From Palsa-504 sp963835775 (GTDB lineage Bacteria; Actinomycetota; Actinomycetes; Streptosporangiales; Streptosporangiaceae), in the NCBI GenBank assembly GCA_963835775.1, contig CAWIHB010000007.1, positions 310,001-374,000 on the forward strand: DNA of 64,000 nt, given 5' to 3'. The position numbers and the translations under genes were made by a program. Below are positions 51,447 through 60,672 of this stretch, in pieces (position 1 is the first letter of the stretch; every line of letters begins with the position of its first letter). Below the pieces are notes generated by a model. That model was given only the letters and a program-made list of their open reading frames with translations. It was not told where the DNA came from and did not search any database.

Positions 51447-53959
51447 GTCGCGAGCGAGAGCTCCGCGAATTGCGCTGGATATTGCATACAACCAGGGTGC
51501 TGACCTTGTGGGGGCCCGGCGGAATCGGGAAGACGAGGCTGGCGCTGCGCCTGCTGACCGAAGCCGCCGGTGAGTTTCCGGACGGGGCGTGGTTTGTCGA
51601 ACTGGCCGACCTGCGCCAGCCTGACCTGCTGGTCTCGCGCGTGGCCGCGGCCATCGGCGTGGCCGAAGAGGCGGGCCGCCCGCTGGCCGAGACGCTGGCC
51701 GACGCGCTGCGGCCGCGGCGGCTGCTGCTGGCCCTGGACAACTGCGAGCACCTGATCGACGCCTGCGCCCAGCTCAGCCGGCACCTGCTGACCAGCTCAT
51801 CGGGCATCAGGCTGCTGCTGACCAGCCGCGAGCCGCTGCGCGTGGCCGGCGAGACGATCTGGGAGGTGCCACCGCTTTCCATGGCCCCGGCGGGCGCCCA
51901 CCCGGCCGGCGGCGACCTGGAGCGGTACGAGGCTATCCGGCTGTTCGCCGACCGGGCCGCCGCGGCCCGGCCCGGGTTCGCCGTCGGGCCTGACAACATC
52001 GCGGCCGTCGCCTCGATCTGCCGGGCGCTCGACGGCCTGCCGCTGGCCATCGAACTGGCCGCGGCCCGGGTCCGGGTGCTGTCCGCCGAGCAGATCAGCG
52101 GCCGGCTCGACGACCGGTTCACGCTGCTGACCGCGGGCGACCGGTCGGCCCTGCCTCGCCAGCACACCCTGCGCGCGGCCATCGAGTGGAGCTACGGGCT
52201 GCTCACCGAGGATGAGCGCACCCTGTTCCGGCGGCTTTCCGTCTTCGCCGGCTGGTCGCTGGAGATGGCGGAGCAGGTGTGCGGGGGCGACGGCATCGCG
52301 GGCGGGGACGTGCTCGGCCTGACTGCCGCGCTGGTGGACAAGTCGCTCGTGGTGCTCGAGCCCGAGATGCTCGGCGAGGCCCGCTACCGGATGCTCGACA
52401 CCATCAGGGAGTACGCCGCGGCCCGCCTGGCCTCCGAGTCAGGCCAGTCGGCTGCGTTCCAGCGCAGGCTGCGGGACTACGTGGTGCGCACCGCCGAGCA
52501 CAACCTGATGATCGGCCTGGCCCGCGTCCCGGCGCCCTGGTCGGCCCGCGTCAACGTGTTCCGCCGGTATGACGTGGACGCCAGCAACGTGTCCCGGGTG
52601 CTCAACTGGTGCCTGGCCGACGGCGACGCCGAGACCGGCCTGCGGATCTGCATCGCGGTCAGCCCGTGCTGGCTCGTCTGGGGCACCTTCGCCGAAGGCG
52701 GCGAGCGGCTCGACGCGTTCCTGGCCCTCGACCAGGCCGGCGTGGCGGCCTGGGTGCGGGGAGCGGCCCTGGTGGTCCGCGCGCAGCTGGCCCTGTCCAG
52801 CGATCCCGGCGCGGCCGAGTCCGCGGCCCGGGACGGGCTGAAGCTGTGCCGGGACGCCGGCGACCAGCCGTGGATCGCGGCCGCGCTGAACCTGCTCAGC
52901 GAGATCGCCTTGCACACCGGGCGGACCGACGAGGCCGGGGCGCACGCGAACGAGGCGCTGTCGATCGCGCAGGCCGCCGGCGACGGCTGGAACGAGGGGT
53001 ACGCCCTGGGCACCCGGGCTGCCGTGGCGGGTCTGGAGGGCCGGCTGCGGGAGGCCGAGCAGCTGGCCAGCGCCTCGGTCAGCGTCATGCGCGGCATCGA
53101 CCAGCAGTGGGGGGCGGCCCGGGCCCTGCTCGGCCTGGGTGACCTGGCCCGGATGCGAAGTCATCCGGGCGAGGCGCACAGCCGGTACGTGGAAGCGCTG
53201 GCCGTGCTGCGGGAGATCGGCGGCCGGCCTGAGATCGCGCGCTGCCTGGCCGGCCTGGGCCGGGTGGCCATGGACCTCGGCGCCACCGAGCAGGCCAGGC
53301 GGCACCTGACCAGGAGCATCCGGCTCAGCCAGGCCACCGGCGCGCGCATCGGCATCGCCCGCGGGCTGGAGGCCTTCGCGGCTCTGGCCGTCCGCGAGAA
53401 CCGCCCGGAACGGGCCGTGCAGCTCATCGCGGCGGCCACGGCCCTGCGGGAGCAGGCCGGGCTGCCGCCGCTGGCCGGGGCCAGGACGGAAAGCTACCTG
53501 GCGCCGGCCCGCCGGCACGGTGAGGCCGCCGTGGCCCAGGCGTGGGCGCGCGGCCTGGCCATGAGCAGCGAGGCCGCCGTCGCGCTGGCGCTGTACCTGC
53601 CGGAGCCGGACCCGGCGGCGGGCGGGGCGGGACCAGGGCTGAACGGATCAGCGGCGGGCGGGGCAGGACCGGCGCTGACCGTGGTGCCGAACCTGACCGC
53701 CGCCGAGGCCTACGAGGTGGCGACCGCGCCGCCCAGCTCGCTGACCCGCAGGGAGCAGCAGATCACCGCGCTGGTGGCCCGCGGGCGCAGCAACAAGGCC
53801 ATCGGCGAGGAGCTTTCCATCAGCCCCACGACCGCCGCCCGCCACGTGGCCAACATCCTGGCCAAGCTGGGCTTCACGTCCCGGACTCAGATCGCCGCGT
53901 GGGTGGCCAGCCAGCAGGCCGACCCGTACCGGCCCGGCGTGACCAACAATCCGACCTAG
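51398..53959 (+). CDS. LuxR-family regulator with NB-ARC-type ATPase and TPR region
   Basis: About 853 residues. The ATPase has Walker A TLWGPGGIGKTRLALRLL, Walker B RLLLALDNCEHLID and the sensor LLLTSREPLRVAGE, followed by GLPLAIELAAARVRVL. A helical TPR-like region of about 400 residues ends in a LuxR-type helix-turn-helix: LTRREQQITALVARGRSNKA and HVANILAKLGFTSRTQIAAW. Such STAND proteins sense a signal, oligomerise with ATP and switch on secondary-metabolite or stress genes. The GTG at 51398 has AAGGAAG upstream and is preferred to the ATG at 51350. No partner gene is obvious. Confidence 0.82.
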   Translation: MDEIQAHLPQEANSFIGRERELRELRWILHTTRVLTLWGPGGIGKTRLALRLLTEAAGEFPDGAWFVELADLRQPDLLVSRVAAAIGVAEEAGRPLAETLADALRPRRLLLALDNCEHLIDACAQLSRHLLTSSSGIRLLLTSREPLRVAGETIWEVPPLSMAPAGAHPAGGDLERYEAIRLFADRAAAARPGFAVGPDNIAAVASICRALDGLPLAIELAAARVRVLSAEQISGRLDDRFTLLTAGDRSALPRQHTLRAAIEWSYGLLTEDERTLFRRLSVFAGWSLEMAEQVCGGDGIAGGDVLGLTAALVDKSLVVLEPEMLGEARYRMLDTIREYAAARLASESGQSAAFQRRLRDYVVRTAEHNLMIGLARVPAPWSARVNVFRRYDVDASNVSRVLNWCLADGDAETGLRICIAVSPCWLVWGTFAEGGERLDAFLALDQAGVAAWVRGAALVVRAQLALSSDPGAAESAARDGLKLCRDAGDQPWIAAALNLLSEIALHTGRTDEAGAHANEALSIAQAAGDGWNEGYALGTRAAVAGLEGRLREAEQLASASVSVMRGIDQQWGAARALLGLGDLARMRSHPGEAHSRYVEALAVLREIGGRPEIARCLAGLGRVAMDLGATEQARRHLTRSIRLSQATGARIGIARGLEAFAALAVRENRPERAVQLIAAATALREQAGLPPLAGARTESYLAPARRHGEAAVAQAWARGLAMSSEAAVALALYLPEPDPAAGGAGPGLNGSAAGGAGPALTVVPNLTAAEAYEVATAPPSSLTRREQQITALVARGRSNKAIGEELSISPTTAARHVANILAKLGFTSRTQIAAWVASQQADPYRPGVTNNPT

Positions 53960-54124
53960 CCGGCCCCGGTTACCGGCGGCGAACAGGTCGGCGGGTTCGG
54001 CGTAGGACAGGGTGATAGCTCGGATCCGCGGGACAGCGGCCGGTCCACGCTAACCCGGAGGCCGGGAGAATGGGACGCGTAGCGGAGAACAACGGCCCGT
54101 TCGGCCACATGGTCTGAAGGACGG

Positions 54125-55021
54125 ATGCGGAGCGGGACCGGGACGGGGGGCGCGGGCCGGATGGAGCACAGGACGCTGGACGTGGCGGGGGTCGAGCGCG
54201 GTTACTGGCTGGCGCGGGCCGAGGCGGCGCGGGGGCCGCTGCTCATGGTGCTGCACGGGTCGGGGACGAGCGGCCGGGACATCGCGACGATCTTCACCGG
54301 GCTGGCCACCAGGGGCCCGGCGGCCGGGGTCACGGTGGTGTTCCCCGACGGCTGGGGTGGCGTGTGGCACATCGCGCGGCCGCCGGCCGGGCAGCCGGCC
54401 CTCGACGACGCGGCCTTCCTGGCCGCGCTGGCCGGGCAGCCGGGCCCGACGCCCGTGGTGCTGGCCGGGATCTCCAACGGCGGCGGGTTCGCCGAGCACG
54501 TGGCCCGGCACGGGCTGCTGCCGCTGGCCGGGCTGTTCCTGGTCGCGGGCACGCTGCGGGAGTTCAGCAGGCAGGCCTGCCCGGTGCCGCGGCAGCAGAC
54601 ACCAGTGACGATCATGGCGGGCACGGCCGACCCGATGGCGCCGTACCACGGCGGGCCGCTGGCCGCGCGGGGCCTGGTGGGATGGCGGCTCCGGCGGCGG
54701 GCCAGCCGGCACGGTGACCGGCCGGCCGAGCGGCGGATGGCCGCGGTGGAGACGGTGGCCAGGGACTGGGCCGCGGGCAACGGGATCGGCGGTGAGCCGG
54801 CCCTCGAGCAGCTGCCCGGGGCGGCCGGGGATCCGCCGGTGACCCGGCTGACCTGGGCCGCACCTGGCTGCCCGCCGGTGGTGCTGTACCGGATCGAGGG
54901 CGGCGGCCACGGCTGGCCGGGCGGGCCGCAGTTCCTGCCGGCCCGGGTGATCGGGCCGGTCCCCCGCCACCTAGACGCGACCCGGATCCTGCTGGACATG
55001 GTGAGCGGCGGCGCGGGCTGA
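54125..55021 (+). CDS. LpqC/PHB-depolymerase-type alpha/beta hydrolase
   Basis: A 298-residue esterase. LMVLHGSGTSGRDIATIFTG gives the oxyanion region, VVLAGISNGGGFAEHVA the nucleophile Ser, TIMAGTADPMAPYHG the Asp and IEGGGHGWPGG the His. The family includes polyhydroxybutyrate depolymerases and feruloyl or acetylxylan esterases. No signal peptide is evident, so it is probably cytoplasmic. The ATG at 54125 has GAAGGA very close; the ATG at 54161 (MEHRTLDVAG) is the alternative. It stands alone. Confidence 0.82.
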   Translation: MRSGTGTGGAGRMEHRTLDVAGVERGYWLARAEAARGPLLMVLHGSGTSGRDIATIFTGLATRGPAAGVTVVFPDGWGGVWHIARPPAGQPALDDAAFLAALAGQPGPTPVVLAGISNGGGFAEHVARHGLLPLAGLFLVAGTLREFSRQACPVPRQQTPVTIMAGTADPMAPYHGGPLAARGLVGWRLRRRASRHGDRPAERRMAAVETVARDWAAGNGIGGEPALEQLPGAAGDPPVTRLTWAAPGCPPVVLYRIEGGGHGWPGGPQFLPARVIGPVPRHLDATRILLDMVSGGAG

Positions 55022-55113
55022 TTTCTTTTCGCGGCCGGGTGTATCACCTGGCGGCCCGGCGCGCTCCGGGCTAGAAAGGGTTTACCGCCATAGACCGAGG
55101 ATCGGGAGCCGCC

Positions 55114-55719
55114 ATGCGTGACGACCCGTCCGTAGTCGCCCTGGTCACCCGGGCGGCCAGGAGTGACCACGGCGCCTGGAACGAGATCGTGGACCGGTAC
55201 GCGCCGCTGGTGTGGGGGATCTGCGCCCGCTTCGGGCTGAACAGCCAGGACCGGGAGGACGTGGGGCAGAGCGTGTGGCTGCTGCTGGTCGAGCAGCTCG
55301 GCAAGCTGCGCGAGCCGGCGGCGCTGCCCGGGTGGCTGGCCACGACTACCCACCGCGAATGCCTGCGCGTGCTGGAGTCGGCCCGCAAGTCCGAGCGGCT
55401 CGGATCGCAGCTAGACGACGCGGTGCAGTTCGTGGACGACACGGTGATCGAAGAGGAGATTCTCATGGCGGAGCTGAACGCCAGCCTGCGCGCGGCGTTC
55501 GCCGAGCTTCCGCCGCGCTGCCAGCATCTGCTCGGCCTGCTGATGTCCGATCCGCCCACCCCATACGCGGATATCAGCACCAGGATCGGCATTCCGGTAG
55601 GCAGCATCGGGCCGCAGCGGGCCCGCTGCCTGGACCGGATGCGCCGCTCCCCCGCGCTGGCCGGGCTGGGCGGAAACGGCCTCGAGATGCACGTTCCGGG
55701 AGGTGGGCCAGGTGCGTGA
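55114..55719 (+). CDS. ECF-type RNA polymerase sigma factor
   Basis: A 201-residue sigma-70 family protein. Region 2 is seen in AWNEIVDRYAPLVWGICARF and DREDVGQSVWLLLVEQLGKL, and region 4 in AFAELPPRCQHLLGLLMSDP with ISTRIGIPVGSIGPQRARCL as the helix-turn-helix. GGGAG lies six bases before the ATG. The stop overlaps the next gene. No anti-sigma factor with a zinc-binding HxxxCxxC motif follows, so control must come through the small partner or the protease genes downstream. Confidence 0.88.
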   Translation: MRDDPSVVALVTRAARSDHGAWNEIVDRYAPLVWGICARFGLNSQDREDVGQSVWLLLVEQLGKLREPAALPGWLATTTHRECLRVLESARKSERLGSQLDDAVQFVDDTVIEEEILMAELNASLRAAFAELPPRCQHLLGLLMSDPPTPYADISTRIGIPVGSIGPQRARCLDRMRRSPALAGLGGNGLEMHVPGGGPGA

Positions 55720-56164
55720 CTGGGACGACGAGCAGCTGATGGCGGCGCTGCGGGCCGCGATGAAGGCCCGCCAGGATGTACCGGACCGGTTCACCGAGAC
55801 GGGCAAGAACGCCTATGCCTGGCACAATATCGACGCCGAGCTGGCCCAGCTCACCTACGACTCGCACAGCGACGCCGGGCAGGCGGCGCTGGCGGTGCGG
55901 TCGGAGGCCGCGTCGATCCGGGCCCTCACCTTCACCTCGGCCCGGCTGTCCATCGAGCTCGAGGTCACCGCGGGCTCGCTGCTCGGCCAGGTGATCCCGC
56001 CGCGGGCCGGGACGCTCGAGACCCATACCGCCGCCGGCGTGACCACCACCCCGGTGGACGAGATCGGCTGCTTCGTGGTCGAGCCCATCCCGGCCAGCCC
56101 GTTCCGCCTGCGCTTCCGCACGACGGACGGGGCTGACGTGCTGACCGGCTGGATCACGCTGTGA
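55703..56164 (+). CDS. Small protein coupled to the sigma factor
   Basis: A 153-residue protein, or 150 from the second GTG at 55712, which has GGAGG at a better distance. The N-terminal helix (DWDDEQLMAALRAAMKARQD) and FTETGKNAYAWHNIDAELAQ are followed by an all-beta part with LSIELEVTAGSLLGQVIPP, VDEIGCFVVEPIPASPFRLR and a terminal GWITL. The beta part looks like a carboxypeptidase-regulatory or Ig-like module. Coupled translation and position suggest a regulator of the sigma factor, possibly removed by the CHAT or subtilase protease. Function unproven. Confidence 0.6.
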   Translation: MGQVRDWDDEQLMAALRAAMKARQDVPDRFTETGKNAYAWHNIDAELAQLTYDSHSDAGQAALAVRSEAASIRALTFTSARLSIELEVTAGSLLGQVIPPRAGTLETHTAAGVTTTPVDEIGCFVVEPIPASPFRLRFRTTDGADVLTGWITL

Positions 56165-56179
56165 GCCGCGGCCGCCGGG

Positions 56180-58837
56180 TCAGGCGGCGCCCAGGCTCAC
56201 CAGGGATACGGCGGTCGCATGCTGGACCGGATCACCCGTGAGCCCGCGCCGGACGTTATAGATCGACTCGGCGAGGCTCTGCCCGGCCCTCAGGTGCAGG
56301 TGCAGGTCGATCATCAGGGGCACGACGGCCTGGTCGTTCAGCGGCATGATGGCGGCGAGGATCCCGGCGGTGCCCAGCGGAAGCAGGCTGCTGACCAGAC
56401 CGAGAAGCTCATTAGCCCCGGCGGGCGCCAGCATCCCGGAGTCGCAGCTGGACAGGACCAGGCGGTACGGCGCGCGGTTCAGCCGCTCGAAATCGTAGAC
56501 GGTCAGCGGCCCGTCGTGCATCCGCAGCGAGGAGAACAGCGGGCTGTCGGCCCGGAAGACCCCGTGCGCGGCGATGTGCGCCAGCCACGCCCCGTCCAGG
56601 GCGGTCAGCACCTTGTCGGCCGTGGCCGCGGCGTCTTCCAGCACCGTGACGTCGTCGTAGAGCCGGGCGACCAGCGGCACTTCGGCCCCGTCCGTGGCCA
56701 GGCCTGGCCCGCGGGCCAGGGCGACGTGGCGGTGTTCGGGCACGGGTACGGCGCGCGCGCGCATCCAGGCGCGGGCGGAGGGAGCGACGCTGACCACCCG
56801 GTCTTTGAACGCGGGCAGGAGCGCCCACGGGACGGGGTGCAGCTTGCCGGTCGGGACGATGATGACCGGTCCGTCGCCGAGGTGCCGGACGGCCGGTCCG
56901 AGCAGCGCCTCCTGGAGCGCCGGGCCCGCCTTTTCCAGGATGGCCAGGGAGCTGGACGGGTCGTCGCCGGGGCGGCTGCGGGCCAGGCGGCGCAGGGCGA
57001 AGCGGGCGAAGTCGGCGGCCTTCATGGCGTCGCTGGCGTGGCCCGCCGCGAACTGCCGTACCTTTCCTCGTCCGCAGACCAGAACCTGCAGCTCGCCGTC
57101 GACGTCGACGAGCTCGACCAGGTGGGCCGGGCCGAGTTCGTCGAGCAGGTCGGCCGGGCGGAATGGCGTCCGCTTCCATGCCGAAGTGCCCTGAGCACGC
57201 AGCGCGCTGGCGCGCACCGTGCTTTCCAGCCGTTGTTGTTCCTTGAGCAAGGACGCGCTCGGCTTTCCTCGGCTCCGCGTCTCCTCCAGCTGCCGGGTCA
57301 CGCTGCGCAGCGCGGCCAGGCTGGCGTTGAACTCCGTGTCGGCCGACGGGCGCACGGGAGGCACCGCCAGCGCGGTCGCCCGCCAGCGCTCGCTCCACGT
57401 CAGCAGGAGGCGCGGCCGGCGGGCCCGCACGGCATGGCGCTGCGCGAGCGCGGCCAGTTCGGCGCCGTGCACGGTGGCCTGGGCCCGGAGCTCCGACGCC
57501 CCCAGAGTGAGCCGGTGCTGGTCGAGGACGTCAAGTCCCTGGCGGCAGGCGGCCAGCATCCGGCCCGGATCGTCCCCGGCTTCGGTTGCTCCGGCGGCTT
57601 GCCGGGCCTCGGCCCGGAGCGCCTCGCCCAGCCAGCCGCTGACCCGGGCCAGAGCCGGCCCGCGCCTGCGCGTGCTGGCCACGGCGGCCAGATGGCGATC
57701 AGCCTCGTCACGACGGCCCAGGTCGAGCGCGATCCGCCCGGCCAGCAGGTGCGCCTGCACCGCGTCGCTGGCAGCGAGCGCGTCAAGGCGGTCAGCCGCC
57801 TGGCCCGCCGCACGCAGCAGCGCGGCCGACGGCGGGCCCAGCGTGTACTTCGCCTGCACCAGGACGCGGGCCGCATGAGCCTCGGACCAGGTGCTCCGCT
57901 GCGAGCGGAACAGCCGGCAGGCGGCCAGCGCCCAGTCCCGGGCGGCCTGCGGCCGCGCCGCGGCCAGCGCGCAGTGCGCGGCCATCAGCAGCAGGTCCGC
58001 CTGCTTGGTTACGCGGATCTGCTCCAGCTCCCGGACGGAGGCTTCCGCTTCTGCCATCGCGTCGGCCACCAGCCCGGCCGCCAGCAGGACGCCGCAGCGG
58101 TCGATCCGCAGCTGAGTCGTCGGGATGTTCAGCTTCTCGTAGCTGGGCGTGGCCTCATCGAGGAAGGCCAGGGCGGCCGGGAGGTCACCGCCGGCGAGAG
58201 CGACCAGGGCCCGGTTCCCGACCGGATAGATAGCCTCCAGCTCCTGCCCGATTTCGGATGACAGCCCGGCCGCGGCCACGAAATCGGCGTCAGCCCGGCT
58301 GGTCGAGCCCAGGCCCAGATTCACCAGCCCGCGATTGTTCAGGGCGCGGGAGGTCCAGAGCAGGTCGCCCGCCCGCCGCAGTACCGGCACCGCATACTGC
58401 AGGTCGTCCAGGGCCGCGGGATAGCGGCCCAGGCTGTAGAGCACGACTCCGCGCCGGGCCAGGACCCGGGCCGCGGTGGCCCCGGCCGACCTCCGCACGG
58501 CCTGATCGAAAGCGGCCAGGCCTGCCGTGGTGCGGCCCGCCCAGAACAGCGCGATTCCCAGGCTGGAGAGCACATCGGCTTCGCGCTCGGCCGATCCGGT
58601 CCGGCGGGCCAGGCGCAGCGCCGCGCGCAGCTCCCGGACCCCGGCCTCGGCATCGCCGAAGTCCCGCACCACGATCGCCGCGGCCTGATGAGCGACCGAG
58701 GCCTCATACGGACCCGGCTGCGAAGCCAGGATCGCCCGGGCGCGGGCCAAGGCTTCCCTGGGGCGGGACAGGGTCAGCGGAAGCAAATCATCCACATCGC
58801 GTCGGCCGGATACGGCCGCGCGAACCCTCCCAGCCAT
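56180..58837 (-). CDS. TPR-CHAT caspase-like protease
   Basis: An 885-residue protein. Residues about 20-450 are TPR-type helical repeats; a coiled-coil linker leads to a C-terminal CHAT domain. The catalytic pair is visible: His in LAHIAAHGVFRADSPLFSSL and Cys in RLVLSSCDSGMLAPAGANEL. CHAT proteases belong to the caspase/separase clan. The best-known example, Csx29, is activated by an RNA-guided effector and cuts a partner that binds a sigma factor. Here an ECF sigma operon ends 15 bp away on the opposite strand, and a subtilase is divergent on the other side. Cytoplasmic. Confidence 0.85.
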   Translation of the reverse strand: MAGRVRAAVSGRRDVDDLLPLTLSRPREALARARAILASQPGPYEASVAHQAAAIVVRDFGDAEAGVRELRAALRLARRTGSAEREADVLSSLGIALFWAGRTTAGLAAFDQAVRRSAGATAARVLARRGVVLYSLGRYPAALDDLQYAVPVLRRAGDLLWTSRALNNRGLVNLGLGSTSRADADFVAAAGLSSEIGQELEAIYPVGNRALVALAGGDLPAALAFLDEATPSYEKLNIPTTQLRIDRCGVLLAAGLVADAMAEAEASVRELEQIRVTKQADLLLMAAHCALAAARPQAARDWALAACRLFRSQRSTWSEAHAARVLVQAKYTLGPPSAALLRAAGQAADRLDALAASDAVQAHLLAGRIALDLGRRDEADRHLAAVASTRRRGPALARVSGWLGEALRAEARQAAGATEAGDDPGRMLAACRQGLDVLDQHRLTLGASELRAQATVHGAELAALAQRHAVRARRPRLLLTWSERWRATALAVPPVRPSADTEFNASLAALRSVTRQLEETRSRGKPSASLLKEQQRLESTVRASALRAQGTSAWKRTPFRPADLLDELGPAHLVELVDVDGELQVLVCGRGKVRQFAAGHASDAMKAADFARFALRRLARSRPGDDPSSSLAILEKAGPALQEALLGPAVRHLGDGPVIIVPTGKLHPVPWALLPAFKDRVVSVAPSARAWMRARAVPVPEHRHVALARGPGLATDGAEVPLVARLYDDVTVLEDAAATADKVLTALDGAWLAHIAAHGVFRADSPLFSSLRMHDGPLTVYDFERLNRAPYRLVLSSCDSGMLAPAGANELLGLVSSLLPLGTAGILAAIMPLNDQAVVPLMIDLHLHLRAGQSLAESIYNVRRGLTGDPVQHATAVSLVSLGAA

Positions 58838-59000
58838 AAACCGATTTTAGGTCCCGTTATCCGGGCGGTCTATGTATTAATCCGGGCGGGCGGTCCTCCG
58901 TAGATTCACCATGAGTCCGTGGGCTGTTTTGCCGAACCCGCGGACCGGAGGCTAATGTCCGCAGTTAGATCGGGCATCGGTCAGAAATCCGGGAGGCGCA
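58838..59000. promoter_or_regulatory. Divergent promoter region between CHAT protease and subtilase
   Basis: A 163-bp region is the only space for both promoters. The stretch around 58870-58890 (ctatgtattaatccggg) is the most A/T-rich. No clear inverted repeat is seen. Confidence 0.4.
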
Positions 59001-60533
59001 GTGACCTGGTATGAGCAATTGAGTGACCCGAAGGCGCATGACGAGGCGGCCTTCATCGTCCAGGAGTTCGCTGGGCACGGCATCGATATCGGCGGCGTTC
59101 CCGCGGAGGGAGGCGGCATCGCCTACATGTTCGCCATGGGACAGTTGCTTGCCCGCGAGCAGTATCAGGAGCAGATACAAGCCGTCGTCGACCGCCGCGC
59201 CGAGATTTCCGTCGCCAGGCGGGTAATCCGGGATATCGTTCTCCTCAACGTCACTTTGTCCACAGAATACGATGACGGATCCGCTGAGCGTGACGATTCA
59301 GCTGCTGAAGGTAGTGGTGACCGGGAACCCCCGGATAATGGCAGCCGGGAGCAACGCGCATTGCTCCGATTTATCGACGAGATCGACGCGGCGCTAGGCC
59401 CGGGAATCGCGACCCTCAATCACCTGCTGACAGTTTCGCCCGGCGGGACGCCCACTCCGTGCCCGGCCACCGAGCCGCAAGAGGTGTACGGAGACCCGGA
59501 GCCCTTCCCGCCCAAGTGCCAGGGCACCGGCGGCGCCCGGGTCCGGATCTACGTAGCCGACACGGGAGTGCTGGCCAATACCGTGGCCAGCTGCTCATGG
59601 CTGAGCGGGGTATCGGGCCAGAACGATCCGCGGATCGAGCCAGACGGCACGATCATGCACTACGGGGGTCATGGCACGTTCGTCGCGGGCGTCATACGGT
59701 GCCTGGCTCCGGGAGCGGAGATTGTCGTCGACAACGTCTTCAACATCGCCGGCAGCGCACTGGAAGCGGACTTCGTGCCCAGGCTCCACTCCGGATTCGG
59801 CTACGGCGCCGAGATCTTCCACCTGACGGTCGCGTCGCCGACCAGGCATAACCTGCCGCTGATGGCCTTCGAAGCCTGGCTGGAGGATCTACGCCAGCAC
59901 AAGGGGGTCATCTGTGTGGTGGCGGCCGGGAACAACGGCGACCGGCGGCCGTGCTGGCCGGCCGCGTTCTCCGGGGTGCTCTCTGTCGGGGCCCTCGGGA
60001 CCGACTGGCGCAGCCGGGCGTACTTCAGCTGCTTCGGCGGCTGGGTCGATGTGTACGCGCCCGGCCAGAACCTGGTCAACGCGTTCGCCACGGGGCCGTA
60101 TGTGTGCCAAGTCGCGCCGTACGCGGGTGAGCGGCGGACGTTCTCTGGCATGGCGCAGTGGAGCGGGACATCCTTCTCGACCCCGATCGTGACCGGGCTG
60201 ATCGCGGCCCGGATGACCCGCTGCGGGGAGAGCGGCCGGGAAGCGGCCACGGCCCTGCTGGCCCAGGCGCGGGCCCAGGCAATTCCGGGCGTAGGCGCCG
60301 TGCTGTACCCGGGCTGCGACAACGACGACTGCTGCGAGAACGAGGATCGGGGCGGCGGGCGCTGCGGCTGCGGCGGTACTCGATGCGGCTGCGGCGGTAC
60401 TCGATGCGGCTGCGGCGGTACTCGATGCGGCTGCGGCGGTACTCGATGCGGCCGCACGGATACGCGGTGCGGTGGCGGTGGCGGCTGCGGTGGCGGCTGC
60501 GGTGGCCAGGGGCACGGCCGGAAGGTGCGCTGA
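59001..60533 (+). CDS. Intracellular S8 (subtilisin-type) serine protease with Cys-rich repeat tail
   Basis: A 510-residue protein without a signal peptide. The triad is intact: Asp in RIYVADTGVLANT, His in YGGHGTFVAGVIR and Ser in WSGTSFSTPIVTGLIAARMT; the oxyanion Asn is in VVAAGNNGD. The first 170 residues form a family-specific helical domain. The tail has CDNDDCCENEDRGG, then four copies of CGCGGTR and a Gly-Cys run, about 20 cysteines in 70 residues, which could bind metal. The start is a GTG with GGGAGG five bases upstream. Divergent from the CHAT protease, it may be its target or co-effector. Confidence 0.85.
   Translation: MTWYEQLSDPKAHDEAAFIVQEFAGHGIDIGGVPAEGGGIAYMFAMGQLLAREQYQEQIQAVVDRRAEISVARRVIRDIVLLNVTLSTEYDDGSAERDDSAAEGSGDREPPDNGSREQRALLRFIDEIDAALGPGIATLNHLLTVSPGGTPTPCPATEPQEVYGDPEPFPPKCQGTGGARVRIYVADTGVLANTVASCSWLSGVSGQNDPRIEPDGTIMHYGGHGTFVAGVIRCLAPGAEIVVDNVFNIAGSALEADFVPRLHSGFGYGAEIFHLTVASPTRHNLPLMAFEAWLEDLRQHKGVICVVAAGNNGDRRPCWPAAFSGVLSVGALGTDWRSRAYFSCFGGWVDVYAPGQNLVNAFATGPYVCQVAPYAGERRTFSGMAQWSGTSFSTPIVTGLIAARMTRCGESGREAATALLAQARAQAIPGVGAVLYPGCDNDDCCENEDRGGGRCGCGGTRCGCGGTRCGCGGTRCGCGGTRCGRTDTRCGGGGGCGGGCGGQGHGRKVR
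60366..60451 (+). repeat. 21-bp in-frame tandem repeat (4 copies)
   Basis: The unit tgcggctgcggcggtactcga codes CGCGGTR in the protease tail, with copies almost identical. Copy number changes add or remove three cysteine-containing steps. Confidence 0.9.
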
Positions 60534-60640
60534 CCGCGAAGTAGAGGGTCAGCGAGGCCGAACCCAGCCCGGCCAGGTCGCCCTTGCCGTCGACCAGGTA
60601 GTCGTAGCCGAGGTGCAGGCCCAGCGAGACGATCCACAGG
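60525..60640 (-). pseudogene. Possible relic of a membrane protein C-terminus
   Basis: The minus strand reads RRADLWIVSLGLHLGYDYLV and GLGSASLTLYFAVSA, two amphipathic/hydrophobic segments with normal codon use, but no start is found upstream and the frame runs into the complement of the protease tail repeat. I do not recognise the family. Confidence 0.35.
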
Positions 60641-60672
60641 TCCGCTCTTCGTGATGCGGGATTGTCGTGGCG

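Noticed and set aside
60366..60451. CRISPR-like array
   Set aside because: The 21-bp units are contiguous without spacers and in frame in the protease gene; this is a minisatellite.
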